A stretch of 10,205 nt of DNA, taken from assembly GCA_035547055.1 (NCBI GenBank), contig DASZVN010000166.1, positions 1 to 10,205 of the forward strand, read 5' to 3'. This DNA comes from DASZVN01 sp035547055. Its GTDB lineage: Bacteria > Pseudomonadota > Alphaproteobacteria > Rhizobiales > Methylopilaceae. The notes beneath the pieces were generated by a model that saw only the letters and a list, made by a program, of their open reading frames with translations, was not told the origin of the DNA and searched no databases. The position numbers and the translations under genes are program-made. Shown here piece after piece: positions 1 to 7,131 of this stretch (positions within the stretch are counted from its first letter, which is position 1; every line of letters begins with the position of its first letter).

Positions 1-953
<953 letters not shown>

Positions 954-957
<4 letters not shown>

Positions 958-1220
958 CCGAGATCCTCAAGCCATGGTTTCGGCCCAAGCGCTACGGCTA
1001 CGGCGCGACGCCGATCACTTGGGAAGGCTGGGCAATCACGCTCGGCACCGTCGCCGTGATGATCGGCGTTTCGGTGGGCTTGCGGCTCACCACGCGGAAC
1101 GATTGGGCCTTGGCGGTGCTGGTTGCCTTCGACGTGGCTGCGCTCGGCGTCTTGTTCGCCGTCAGCCGCCACAGGACCGCGGGCGTCTGGCGCTGGAGAT
1201 GGGGCGGCCGCGACGGCTGA
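954..1220 (+). CDS. Small two-helix membrane protein of the suf operon
   Basis: An 88-residue protein starts at GTG 954, overlapping the sufB stop (GTGA). It begins with a soluble, basic and aromatic stretch (KPWFRPKRYGYGATP, residues 6-20) and has two likely membrane segments at about residues 26-45 and 51-71, ending in an Arg/Trp-rich tail, so both ends are probably cytoplasmic. I recognise the FxPKRYGYGATPxTWxGW opening as typical of small uncharacterised proteins encoded in alphaproteobacterial suf operons, but no function is known to me. The overlap with sufB argues that it is a real, co-translated gene and not a chance frame. Its membrane location next to cytoplasmic Fe-S machinery is unexplained. 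Identity as a real gene is fairly sure; role unknown. Confidence 0.8.
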
Positions 1221-1256
1221 CGTGCGCGGTCGCAGCGCCCATTGGGCAGGATATCT

Positions 1257-1290
1257 AGTTTGACAGTTAGTTTGACATTAATGAACAAAC
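1257..1290 (+). promoter_or_regulatory. Likely operator: direct repeats and near-palindrome over the TA promoter
   Basis: The nonamer AGTTTGACA occurs at 1257-1265 and again at 1269-1277, a 12-base period. The second copy contains the -35 box. Downstream, GTTTG (1270-1274) and CAAAC (1286-1290) flank the perfect palindrome CATTAATG (1276-1283), giving an inverted repeat with a one-base offset in the -35/-10 spacer. This is the usual place for autorepression by an antitoxin; that this antitoxin binds here is inference. Confidence 0.5.
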
Positions 1291-1300
1291 AACCTATAAA
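1272..1300 (+). promoter_or_regulatory. Sigma-70 type promoter of the toxin-antitoxin cassette
   Basis: TTGACA at 1272-1277 and TATAAA at 1295-1300 are separated by exactly 17 bases, close to the consensus for a housekeeping sigma factor. Transcription would start near 1307, about 24 bases before the ATG at 1331, and a GGAGG ribosome binding site lies at 1320-1324. Because it reads towards sufC-sufD-sufS, it could also drive the downstream suf genes. The site is clear by eye; activity is inferred. Confidence 0.7.
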
Positions 1301-1330
1301 GAGCCCTGGCATTTGGCCTGGAGGCGCATC

Positions 1331-1825
1331 ATGAACGCGGCTGAGCTTGATCAGGTTGTTCAGGGGCTTCACACGAAGTCGGACAAGATCCGGGCGTTAG
1401 GGCGCCGCGGCGTTTCCACGGCCGACATCGCCCGGTATCTCGACATCCGCTACCAGCATGCCCGCAACGTGCTGGTCGACAGCGGCCTACATCCGTCGCG
1501 GCACGACGCGACTGTCGACATCTCTGCCGAAGCGGAGCCTGCGCAAGCCGGGAAAGCCGGCTCGGATTTCGCCGGCTGGATTGATCTTGGGCCTCAGGGG
1601 GTCCTGCGGCTTCCGGCGACGCTTCTCGAAAGCGCGGGGATACGGGAAGGCGCGAAGGTGCATGTACGCCTGAACGGCGATGCCATCGAAATCCTGTCGC
1701 CCCGTGCTGCGCTGAAGCGGGCCCATGACCTCGTTCGGGGAGCGATGCCGGTGGGCATCTCGCTCGTCAACGACCTCATCAAGGAGCGTCGCCGTGAGGC
1801 CAAACGCGAGGAGGGCGGTTTGTGA
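1331..1825 (+). CDS. Antitoxin with N-terminal HTH and C-terminal AbrB/MazE-like domain
   Basis: A 164-residue protein; ATG 1331 is chosen over the in-frame TTG at 1313 because GGAGG sits six bases upstream of the ATG. Residues about 16-53 look like a helix-turn-helix (TKSDKIRALGRRGVSTADIA, then a helix with RYQHARNVL). After a linker rich in Ala, Glu and Gly, residues about 82-125 form an AbrB/SpoVT-like swapped-hairpin motif (DLGPQGVLRLPATLLESAGI, then VHVRLNGDAIEILSP). The charged C-terminal helix (126-164) is the likely toxin-binding arm. The gene precedes a PIN toxin and overlaps it by four bases (GTGA), which supports the antitoxin role. It probably binds its own promoter region, where repeats are present. 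The double DNA-binding layout differs from the small VapB/MazE antitoxins. Role as antitoxin is likely; the exact family is not named. Confidence 0.82.
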   Translation: MNAAELDQVVQGLHTKSDKIRALGRRGVSTADIARYLDIRYQHARNVLVDSGLHPSRHDATVDISAEAEPAQAGKAGSDFAGWIDLGPQGVLRLPATLLESAGIREGAKVHVRLNGDAIEILSPRAALKRAHDLVRGAMPVGISLVNDLIKERRREAKREEGGL

Positions 1826-2217
1826 GTGCCACCGAGCCCGCGTTCCCGGTTCTCGATGCCTCTGTCGTGCTCGCGATCGTGCAGGGTGAGCCTGGCCACG
1901 AGCTGTTTGTCGATGCCGGTCCTGGGCTGGTTTCTACGGTGAACCTCGCCGAAGTCCGCGCCCGACTGTCCGATCGAGGGGTCGATCGTGGCGGGATCGA
2001 TGTGGCGCTGAGCTATATCGATCTTCACTATGTCGATTTCGACGTCGAACAGGCGGAGATCTCCTCGGACCTGCGCCCTCTCACGAGGGGAGCCGGACTG
2101 TCCGTCGGCGATCGGGCATGCCTTGCCCTCGCGATGCAGAAGAATGTGACCGCCTACACCGCCGATCGTGCTTGGACGAGCATCGACCTGCCCGTTCCAA
2201 TCAAGCTCATCAGATAA
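1822..2217 (+). CDS. PIN-domain ribonuclease toxin (VapC-like)
   Basis: A 131-residue protein starting at GTG 1822, overlapping the antitoxin stop. PIN domains are Mg/Mn-dependent RNases that, as VapC toxins, cleave tRNA or rRNA; the target here is unknown. The acidic set is complete: Asp12 in VLDASVVLA, Glu44 in VNLAEVRARL, Asp97 in LSVGDRACLALA and Asp115 in AYTADRAW. Length matches the usual 125-140 residues, so the toxin appears intact. Overlap with the antitoxin gene indicates coupled synthesis and neutralisation. The stop TAA (2215-2217) lies nine bases before the sufC start and in the same frame as sufC. The cassette is not part of the usual suf gene set and was probably inserted. Confidence in the family is high. 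Confidence 0.9.
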   Translation: MSATEPAFPVLDASVVLAIVQGEPGHELFVDAGPGLVSTVNLAEVRARLSDRGVDRGGIDVALSYIDLHYVDFDVEQAEISSDLRPLTRGAGLSVGDRACLALAMQKNVTAYTADRAWTSIDLPVPIKLIR

Positions 2218-2226
2218 GAGATCATC

Positions 2227-2973
2227 GTGCTCGCCATTCAGAACCTCCACGTGCGCATCCCGGATCGCGAGATCCTGAAGGGGCTCGACCTCGACGTCCG
2301 GGCGGGCGAGGTCCATGCGATCATGGGGCCGAACGGCTCGGGGAAATCGACGCTCGCGAGCGTCCTCGCCGGCAAGCCGGGCTACGAGGTCACCGCCGGC
2401 GGCGCGACGTTCGAGGGCGAGGACCTCCTGGCGCTGCCGGCCGACGAGCGGGCGCGGCGGGGCATCTTCCTCGCGTTCCAGTATCCGCTGGAGATCCCCG
2501 GCGTCGCCAACATGACCTTCCTCAAGGCGGCGATGAACGCCCGTCGCAGAGGCCAGGGCGAGAAGGATCTGACCACCCCGGAATTCATGAAGCAGGTGAG
2601 GACAAGTGCTGACTCACTTGGAATCACGCAGGAAATGCTGCGCCGGGCGCTGAATGTCGGCTTCTCCGGCGGCGAGAAGAAACGAAACGAGATCCTGCAG
2701 ATGGCGCTGCTGGAGCCGCGCCTTGCGATCCTCGACGAGACCGATTCCGGGCTCGACATCGATGCGCTGAAGGTGGTCGCCGACGGCGTCAACCGGCTCC
2801 GTGCGCCGGGGCGGGCGTTCCTCGTCATCACCCACTACCAGCGCCTCCTGAACTACATCGTGCCCGATGCGGTGCATGTGCTCTCGGGCGGGCGCATCGT
2901 CCGCTCCGGCGGGCCTGAGCTCGCGCTGGAGCTCGAGGAGCGCGGCTATGCCGACTACGCCGAGGTCGCCTGA
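2227..2973 (+). CDS. sufC: SufC, ATPase of the SufBCD complex
   Basis: A 248-residue ABC-type ATPase, normal length for SufC. It powers the SufBC2D scaffold in the cytoplasm. Seen are Walker A GPNGSGKST (34-42), Q-loop Gln85 in FLAFQYP, the SufC-specific signature NVGFSGGEKKRNEILQ (143-158), Walker B LAILDE with Glu171, ETDSGLDIDALK, and switch His203 in ITHYQR. GTG 2227 is the start: a TAA lies in frame four codons upstream, and the opening MLAIQNLHVRIPDREILKGL fits SufC N-termini. No strong ribosome binding site is visible (only AAGAGA), so translation may depend on coupling to the toxin gene nine bases upstream. Codons at 2599-2622 (AGG ACA AGT GCT GAC TCA CTT GGA) are unlike the GC-ending codons in the rest of the gene. 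Identification is certain. Confidence 0.98.
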   Translation: MLAIQNLHVRIPDREILKGLDLDVRAGEVHAIMGPNGSGKSTLASVLAGKPGYEVTAGGATFEGEDLLALPADERARRGIFLAFQYPLEIPGVANMTFLKAAMNARRRGQGEKDLTTPEFMKQVRTSADSLGITQEMLRRALNVGFSGGEKKRNEILQMALLEPRLAILDETDSGLDIDALKVVADGVNRLRAPGRAFLVITHYQRLLNYIVPDAVHVLSGGRIVRSGGPELALELEERGYADYAEVA

Positions 2974-2998
2974 GGGCAGGCCGGCGGCTGCGCCGGTC

Positions 2999-4291
2999 AT
3001 GCCGATCCGCACGCCGGCCGAGACCGCGCTGGTCGAGGCCTTCGCGCTCGCGCGCGAGCGCCTTCCGGGCGATCCCGACGTGCGGGCGCGGGCTTTCGCG
3101 CCGCTGGAGAAGGGGCTGCCGCACCGCCGCATCGAGGAGTGGAAATACACCGATCTCCACGCCCTGCTGCGCGAGGTCAAGCCGCTCGCCGCGCCGCCCG
3201 ATGCGGCGGCGGTGAAGGCGATCCGCAAGGGCGGCCTCCCGCTCGGCAAGGCCGAGGCGATCCGCCTGGTCCTGGTCAACGGCAGCTTCGTGCCGGCGCT
3301 GTCCGATCTCGATGCGCTGCCGGCCGGCGTCGAGGTGGTGCCGCTGGGCCGCGCGCTGGCCGAGGGCCAGCCCTGGCTCGCGCGGCTCGGCGAGGCCGGC
3401 GCGCCGGCGGACAACGCCGCCGTCGCGCTCGCGGCCGCCTTCGCCGGCGACGGCGTGATGATCCGCCTCGCGGCCGGGGCCGAGGTCGAGCGGCCGATCC
3501 TCCTCGCCCATGTGCAGCAGGGCGACGGCCACGCCGCCTATGCCCGCAGCCTCGTCATCGCCGAAGCCCGCGCGTCAGCTACCCTGGTCGAGAGCCATTC
3601 CGGCCCCGGCGCCCACCAGACCGGCAGCCTGCTGGAGATCCTGGCCGGGCAGGGGGCTTCGCTCCGTCACGTCAAGCTCCAGGGCGAGGCGGCGGGGACC
3701 GTGCATCTCGCGACTCTCGCAGTCCGCCTCGACGCCGCGGCGGCCATCGACAGCCTCGTGGTCGAGCGCGGCGCGGCGCTGGCGCGCCAGCAGATGTTCG
3801 TGACCTTCGCTGGCGAAGGGGCGCGGGCGGCGCTGAAGGGCGTGACGCTTGCCGGCGGCATCCGCCACCTCGACACCACCGCGGTGATCGACCACGCGGT
3901 GCCCGGCTGCATTTCGACCGAGCAGTTCAAGGCGGTGATCGACGGCCGTGCCCGCGCCGTGTTTCAGGGCCGCATCAACGTCGCGCCGCGCGCGCAGAAG
4001 ACCGACGCCCGCATGGTGATGCGCGCGCTGATGCTGTCGGAGGGCTCGGAGGCGGACCTCAAGCCAGAGCTCTGGATCAACGCCGACGACGTGCAGTGCG
4101 CCCACGGCGCGACGGCCAGCGCGATCGACGAGGAGCAGATCTTCTACCTCGCCGCCCGCGGCATCCCGCGGCCGGAGGCCGAGACCATGCTGGTCGAGGC
4201 CTTCGTCGCCGAGGTGCTGGACGCCGCCCCCGAGGCGGTGCGCGCGGCGGCCCGCGCGCTCGCCGCGACCTGGCTGAAGGAACGCGACTGA
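2999..4291 (+). CDS. sufD: SufD, Fe-S cluster assembly scaffold subunit
   Basis: A 430-residue protein, normal for SufD, the SufB paralogue in the SufBC2D scaffold. ATG 2999 is chosen because MPIRTPAETALVEAF matches alphaproteobacterial SufD openings; the frame is open further upstream, but only inside sufC. Residues 45-51 (IEEWKYT) belong to the conserved N-terminal motif. The core has HLDTTAVIDHAVPGCIST and a block with RARAVFQGRINV, KTDARM, ALMLSEGSEADLKPELWI and VQCAHGATASAIDEEQIFYL. Cys367 and His369 in CAHGAT match the position of the conserved His that is functionally important in E. coli SufD (family knowledge). There are 25 bases between sufC and this gene, and TGATG overlaps sufS. 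It is expected to recruit iron and stabilise the scaffold. Identification is certain; the exact start is likely. Confidence 0.97.
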   Translation: MPIRTPAETALVEAFALARERLPGDPDVRARAFAPLEKGLPHRRIEEWKYTDLHALLREVKPLAAPPDAAAVKAIRKGGLPLGKAEAIRLVLVNGSFVPALSDLDALPAGVEVVPLGRALAEGQPWLARLGEAGAPADNAAVALAAAFAGDGVMIRLAAGAEVERPILLAHVQQGDGHAAYARSLVIAEARASATLVESHSGPGAHQTGSLLEILAGQGASLRHVKLQGEAAGTVHLATLAVRLDAAAAIDSLVVERGAALARQQMFVTFAGEGARAALKGVTLAGGIRHLDTTAVIDHAVPGCISTEQFKAVIDGRARAVFQGRINVAPRAQKTDARMVMRALMLSEGSEADLKPELWINADDVQCAHGATASAIDEEQIFYLAARGIPRPEAETMLVEAFVAEVLDAAPEAVRAAARALAATWLKERD

Positions 4292-5529
4292 TGGATGCCT
4301 CCGCCAAGCGGCCGTTCGACGTCGACAAGCTCCGCGCCGAGTTCCCGGCGCTGTCGCTGAGGGTCCACGGCAAGCCGCTGGTCTATCTCGACAATGCCGC
4401 GACCGCGCAGAAGCCGCGGGCGGTGCTCGACGCCATCCAGGGCAGTTACGAGCGCGAATACGCCAACGTCCATCGCGGCCTGCACTACCTCGCCAACGCC
4501 GCGACCGAGGCCTACGAGGGCGCCCGCGAGACGGTGCGCGCCTTCCTCAACGCCAAGTCGGCCGACGAGATCGTCTTCACCCGCTCGGCGACCGGCAGCA
4601 TCAACCTCGTCGCCTCGTCCTTCGGCCAGATGGCGATCGGGGAGGGCGACGAGATCGTGCTCTCGGTCATGGAGCACCATTCCAACATCGTGCCCTGGCA
4701 CTACCACCGCGAGCGCAAGGGCGCCGTCATCAAATGGGCGCCGGTGCGCGAGGACGGCAGCTTCGACCTCGACGCCTTCGCGGCGCTGCTCTCGCCGAAG
4801 ACCAAGATCGTCGCCGTCACCCACATGTCGAACGTGCTCGGCACGGTGACGCCGCTGAAGGAGATCGTGGCGATCGCCCATGCCCGCGGCATCCCGGTCC
4901 TGGCCGACGGCGCCCAGGGCGCGGTGCATCTTCCGGTCGACGTGCAGGACCTCGGCGTCGATTTCTACGCCGTCACCGGCCACAAGCTCTACGGCCCGAC
5001 CGGGGTCGGCGTGCTCTACGCCAGGCGGCCGTGGCTCGAGAAGCTGCCGCCCTACGAGGGCGGCGGCGAGATGATCCGCGACGTGACGCCGGACGAGGTC
5101 ACCTACGGCGATCCGCCGCACAAGTTCGAGGCCGGCACGCCGCCGATCGTCCAGGCCATCGGCCTCGGCGCCGCGATCGACTACGTCACATCCATTGGCC
5201 GTGAGGCCATTCGCGCCCACGAGCAGGACCTCTGCGACTATGCCCAGGAGCAGCTCGGCCGGCTGAACTGGCTCCGCCTGTTCGGCACGGCGCCGGGCAA
5301 GGCCGGCTTGGTGTCCTTCGCGATGGACGGCGCCCATCCCCACGACGTCGCGACCGTGCTCGACCGCGAGGGCGTTGCGGTCCGTGCCGGCACCCATTGC
5401 GCCCAGCCGCTCCTCGCCCGCTTCGGCGTGACGTCGACCTGCCGGGCGTCCTTCGCCCTCTACAATACCCGGGCCGAAGTGGATAAGTTGGTGGAGGCCC
5501 TGCACAAGGCGCACGCCTTGTTCGCCTAG
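4291..5529 (+). CDS. sufS: SufS, group II cysteine desulphurase
   Basis: A 412-residue PLP enzyme that converts L-cysteine to L-alanine and an enzyme-bound persulphide, the sulphur source for the SUF scaffold. ATG 4291 shares its A with the sufD stop (TGATG). The PLP lysine is Lys232 in AVTGHKLYGPTG, the cofactor-ring Asp206 lies in VLADGAQGA, and the persulphide Cys370 lies in RAGTHCAQPLL, close to the E. coli SufS positions 226 and 364. EHHSNIVPWH (128-137) and the short loop before Cys370 are typical of group II enzymes. Such enzymes usually need a sulphur acceptor (SufE or SufU); none is seen in this window. The gene is followed directly by a palindromic repeat. Identification is certain. 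Confidence 0.98.
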   Translation: MDASAKRPFDVDKLRAEFPALSLRVHGKPLVYLDNAATAQKPRAVLDAIQGSYEREYANVHRGLHYLANAATEAYEGARETVRAFLNAKSADEIVFTRSATGSINLVASSFGQMAIGEGDEIVLSVMEHHSNIVPWHYHRERKGAVIKWAPVREDGSFDLDAFAALLSPKTKIVAVTHMSNVLGTVTPLKEIVAIAHARGIPVLADGAQGAVHLPVDVQDLGVDFYAVTGHKLYGPTGVGVLYARRPWLEKLPPYEGGGEMIRDVTPDEVTYGDPPHKFEAGTPPIVQAIGLGAAIDYVTSIGREAIRAHEQDLCDYAQEQLGRLNWLRLFGTAPGKAGLVSFAMDGAHPHDVATVLDREGVAVRAGTHCAQPLLARFGVTSTCRASFALYNTRAEVDKLVEALHKAHALFA

Positions 5530-5577
5530 AGCATGATTCCGAAAAGGGTGCAGCGGCTTTCGGAAAAGATCATGCTC
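5529..5577. repeat. Intergenic palindromic repeat (GAGCATGAT type)
   Basis: GAGCATGAT (5529-5537) pairs with ATCATGCTC (5569-5577), and inside it CCGAAAAG faces TTTCGGAAAAG, giving a long imperfect hairpin. I recognise this as a repeat found many times between genes in Hyphomicrobiales such as Bradyrhizobium. It begins at the last base of the sufS stop codon. In RNA it could end or attenuate transcription before sufT or protect the sufS 3' end; this is inference. Confidence 0.85.
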
Positions 5578-5592
5578 AAACAAAATGTTAGA

Positions 5593-5625
5593 GCGTGATG
5601 GCGACTCGGAGAGAGACCATCACGC
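5593..5625. repeat. Second hairpin of the same composite repeat
   Basis: GCGTGATGG (5593-5601) and CCATCACGC (5617-5625) form a nine-base perfect inverted repeat around a 15-base loop. It follows the GAGCATGAT hairpin by 15 bases. In other Hyphomicrobiales genomes I recall the first hairpin often being followed by a GCGCGATGA-type hairpin like this one, so the two are treated as one composite element. Confidence 0.75.
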
Positions 5626-5641
5626 GATAAGCGGGATCGAG

Positions 5642-6028
5642 ATGGACGAGCGTGTCGAGGAAACCGTTCCGCGCACCGACCTGCCGGTCGAGGTGGCGGG
5701 CTCGGCGCTGCCGGCCGACGAGGTCGAGCGGCTGACCGAGGACATCGTCGCCGCGCTGAAGACGGTCTACGACCCCGAGATCCCGGCCGACATCTACGAG
5801 CTCGGCCTGATCTACAAGGTCGAGATCGGCGACGACCGCGCCGTCGCCATCGAGATGAGCCTGACCGCGCCGGGCTGCCCGGTCGCCGGCGAGATGCCGG
5901 GCTGGGTCGAGAACGCGGTCGGCGCGGTGCCCGGCGTCAGCGGCGTCACCGTCAAGATGGTGTTCGACCCGCCCTGGGACATGAGCCGCATGTCCGACAC
6001 CGCGCGGGCGATGCTCGACCTGTGGTGA
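5642..6028 (+). CDS. sufT: SufT, DUF59/MIP18-family Fe-S assembly protein
   Basis: A 128-residue protein with the DUF59 (MIP18) fold: TVYDPEIPADIYELGLIY (41-58), then a strand and helix with SLTAPGCPVAGEMP (73-86) and VKMVFDPPWDMSRMSD (104-119). Members of this family linked to suf operons take part in Fe-S protein maturation; the Cys79 motif TAPGCP is the conserved family Cys. ATG 5642 is preferred; an in-frame ATG at 5585 would add 19 residues, but these are encoded by the palindromic repeat and look unlike the family. The N-terminal 25 residues are acidic and probably flexible. Six bases separate it from the next gene. Family is certain; the symbol sufT follows common usage. Confidence 0.93.
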   Translation: MDERVEETVPRTDLPVEVAGSALPADEVERLTEDIVAALKTVYDPEIPADIYELGLIYKVEIGDDRAVAIEMSLTAPGCPVAGEMPGWVENAVGAVPGVSGVTVKMVFDPPWDMSRMSDTARAMLDLW

Positions 6029-6034
6029 GCCACG

Positions 6035-6484
6035 ATGGCGCCGACGATCTCGGGCGTGCTGGAGACCTGCCTCTACGTGGACGACATGGCCCGCGCCCGC
6101 GCCTTCTACCAGGACGTGCTGGGGCTCGACCCGATGGTGAGCGAGGAGCGCCTGACGGTCTACGACGCCGGGCCGGCGATGGCGCTGATCCTGTTCCAGC
6201 GCGGCGGCACGCTGGAGACGGTCGAGCTTCCCGGCGGCACCATCCCGCCGCACGACGGCCATGGGCCGCTGCATTTCGCGCTGGCGATCCCGGCCGATTC
6301 GCTGGATGGCTGGCGCCGGCACCTCGCTGCGAACGGCGTCGTTCTGGAGGGCGAGATGAAATGGCCGGCCGGCGGCACCAGCCTTTATTTCCGCGACCCG
6401 GACGACCATCTGGTCGAGTTGGCGACGCCGGGCCTCTGGCGCAACTACCGGGCGGTGTCGGCGCCGTCCTCCATCCCGTGGTAA
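6035..6484 (+). CDS. VOC-superfamily (glyoxalase/dioxygenase fold) protein
   Basis: A 149-residue cytoplasmic protein with one pair of VOC motifs, as in glyoxalase I-like and fosfomycin-resistance-type proteins. The N-terminal module opens GVLETCLYVDDMARARAFYQ (7-26); the second module has GPLHFALAIP (77-86) and ends FRDPDDHLVELATPG (119-133). Candidate metal ligands by position are Glu10, His80 and Glu128. Substrate cannot be told from sequence; glyoxalase, dioxygenase and resistance roles are all possible. The ATG lies six bases after the sufT stop and sufA follows 40 bases later, so it is almost surely transcribed with suf genes. In my memory sufA usually follows sufT directly in this group, so this gene is an unusual operon member. 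Family secure, function open. Confidence 0.9.
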   Translation: MAPTISGVLETCLYVDDMARARAFYQDVLGLDPMVSEERLTVYDAGPAMALILFQRGGTLETVELPGGTIPPHDGHGPLHFALAIPADSLDGWRRHLAANGVVLEGEMKWPAGGTSLYFRDPDDHLVELATPGLWRNYRAVSAPSSIPW

Positions 6485-6524
6485 GCTTGGCATCGGCCCG
6501 CCGCGGCCCCATCTTGAGCCTGTC

Positions 6525-6914
6525 ATGACCGCAAGCCCCCGCCCGAAGCCCCGGATCCTGACGCTGACCGATGCGGCGGCGTCGCGCATCCGCGCGCTCA
6601 TGGCCGCGTCCGACCGGCCGGAAGCCGGGCTCCGCCTCGGCGTCCGCAAGGGCGGCTGCGCCGGCATGGAATACACCATGGACTTCGTCGAGGCGCCCGG
6701 CCGCTTCGACGAGGTGGTCGAGGACAAGGGCGCCCGCGTCCTGGTCGATGCCGCCGCGGTGCTGTTCCTCCTCGGCGCCGAGATGGACTACGTCACCGAC
6801 AAGCTCTCGGCCCGCTTCACCTTCCGCAACCCCAACGAGACCTCGGCCTGCGGCTGCGGCGAGTCGGTCGAGCTGAAGCCGGCCGACCCGGCTGCGCTGG
6901 CGCCGGCGGAATAG
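6525..6914 (+). CDS. sufA: SufA, A-type Fe-S carrier protein
   Basis: A 129-residue protein of the HesB/IscA/SufA family, which accepts clusters from the scaffold and passes them to apo-proteins. The three ligand cysteines are present: Cys45 in RKGGCAGMEYTMDF and Cys109/Cys111 in the C-terminal SACGCGES. The region LTLTDAAASRIRALM (12-26) and the block DAAAVLFLLGAEMDYV (75-90) also fit. Length is slightly above the usual 105-125 because of an eight-residue Pro/Arg-rich start and a Pro/Ala-rich tail. ATG 6525 follows the VOC gene by 40 bases without a visible terminator. It is the last suf gene in the operon. Distinguishing SufA from IscA or ErpA rests on context here. Confidence 0.95.
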   Translation: MTASPRPKPRILTLTDAAASRIRALMAASDRPEAGLRLGVRKGGCAGMEYTMDFVEAPGRFDEVVEDKGARVLVDAAAVLFLLGAEMDYVTDKLSARFTFRNPNETSACGCGESVELKPADPAALAPAE

Positions 6915-6985
6915 TCGCTCCGGCTGAAAATTCCCGGTGCGATCTGGGGTTCGAGCGCCCGAGCCGGCGTCGCGGCGTATCGCGT

Positions 6986-7002
6986 CCAGGGGGGGACCCT
7001 GG
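6986..7002 (+). other. Short GC hairpin downstream of sufA
   Basis: CCAGGG (6986-6991) and CCCTGG (6997-7002) form a six-base stem with a five-base GGGGA loop. No T-run follows, so it is not a standard intrinsic terminator, but it lies where the suf transcript would end. Confidence 0.35.
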
Positions 7003-7050
7003 CACCGCGGATCACGCTCCACTCGTTCGCGAAGAATTCGACGAGGTAGC

Positions 7051-7068
7051 GCCGGCCGCCGGGCCGGC
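7051..7068 (+). other. GC hairpin between sufA and the lipocalin gene
   Basis: GCCGGCC (7051-7057) and GGCCGGC (7062-7068) make a perfect seven-base stem with a GCCG loop. It is stable but has no T-run, so a Rho-dependent or pausing role is possible. The rest of the 217-base spacer 6915-7131 shows no gene that I can support and no clear promoter. Confidence 0.4.
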
Positions 7069-7131
7069 AGCGGGCTGCTGCGAACCATGCCGTTGCGGCG
7101 GCGTTGTCAGATGGTCGAACGGAGACGGCCG

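Noticed and set aside
2867..2998. 44-codon upstream extension of sufD
   Set aside because: It lies inside sufC in another frame and shows no SufD similarity; MPIRTPAETALVEAF at 2999 fits the family start.
3139..4290. In-frame extension of the sufS reading frame by 384 codons upstream of 4291
   Set aside because: It is the +2 shadow of sufD with an Arg/Pro/Gly-rich nonsense translation; the SufS family starts near ATG 4291.
4144..5583. Long 479-codon open frame on the minus strand opposite sufS
   Set aside because: It is a typical antisense shadow in GC-rich DNA; its translation is low-complexity and rich in Arg, Gly, Val and Asp, and the sense strand encodes an unmistakable SufS.
5588..6727. 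379-codon minus-strand frame opposite sufT, VOC and sufA
   Set aside because: It spans three well-identified sense genes and has a shadow-like composition without any domain I recognise.
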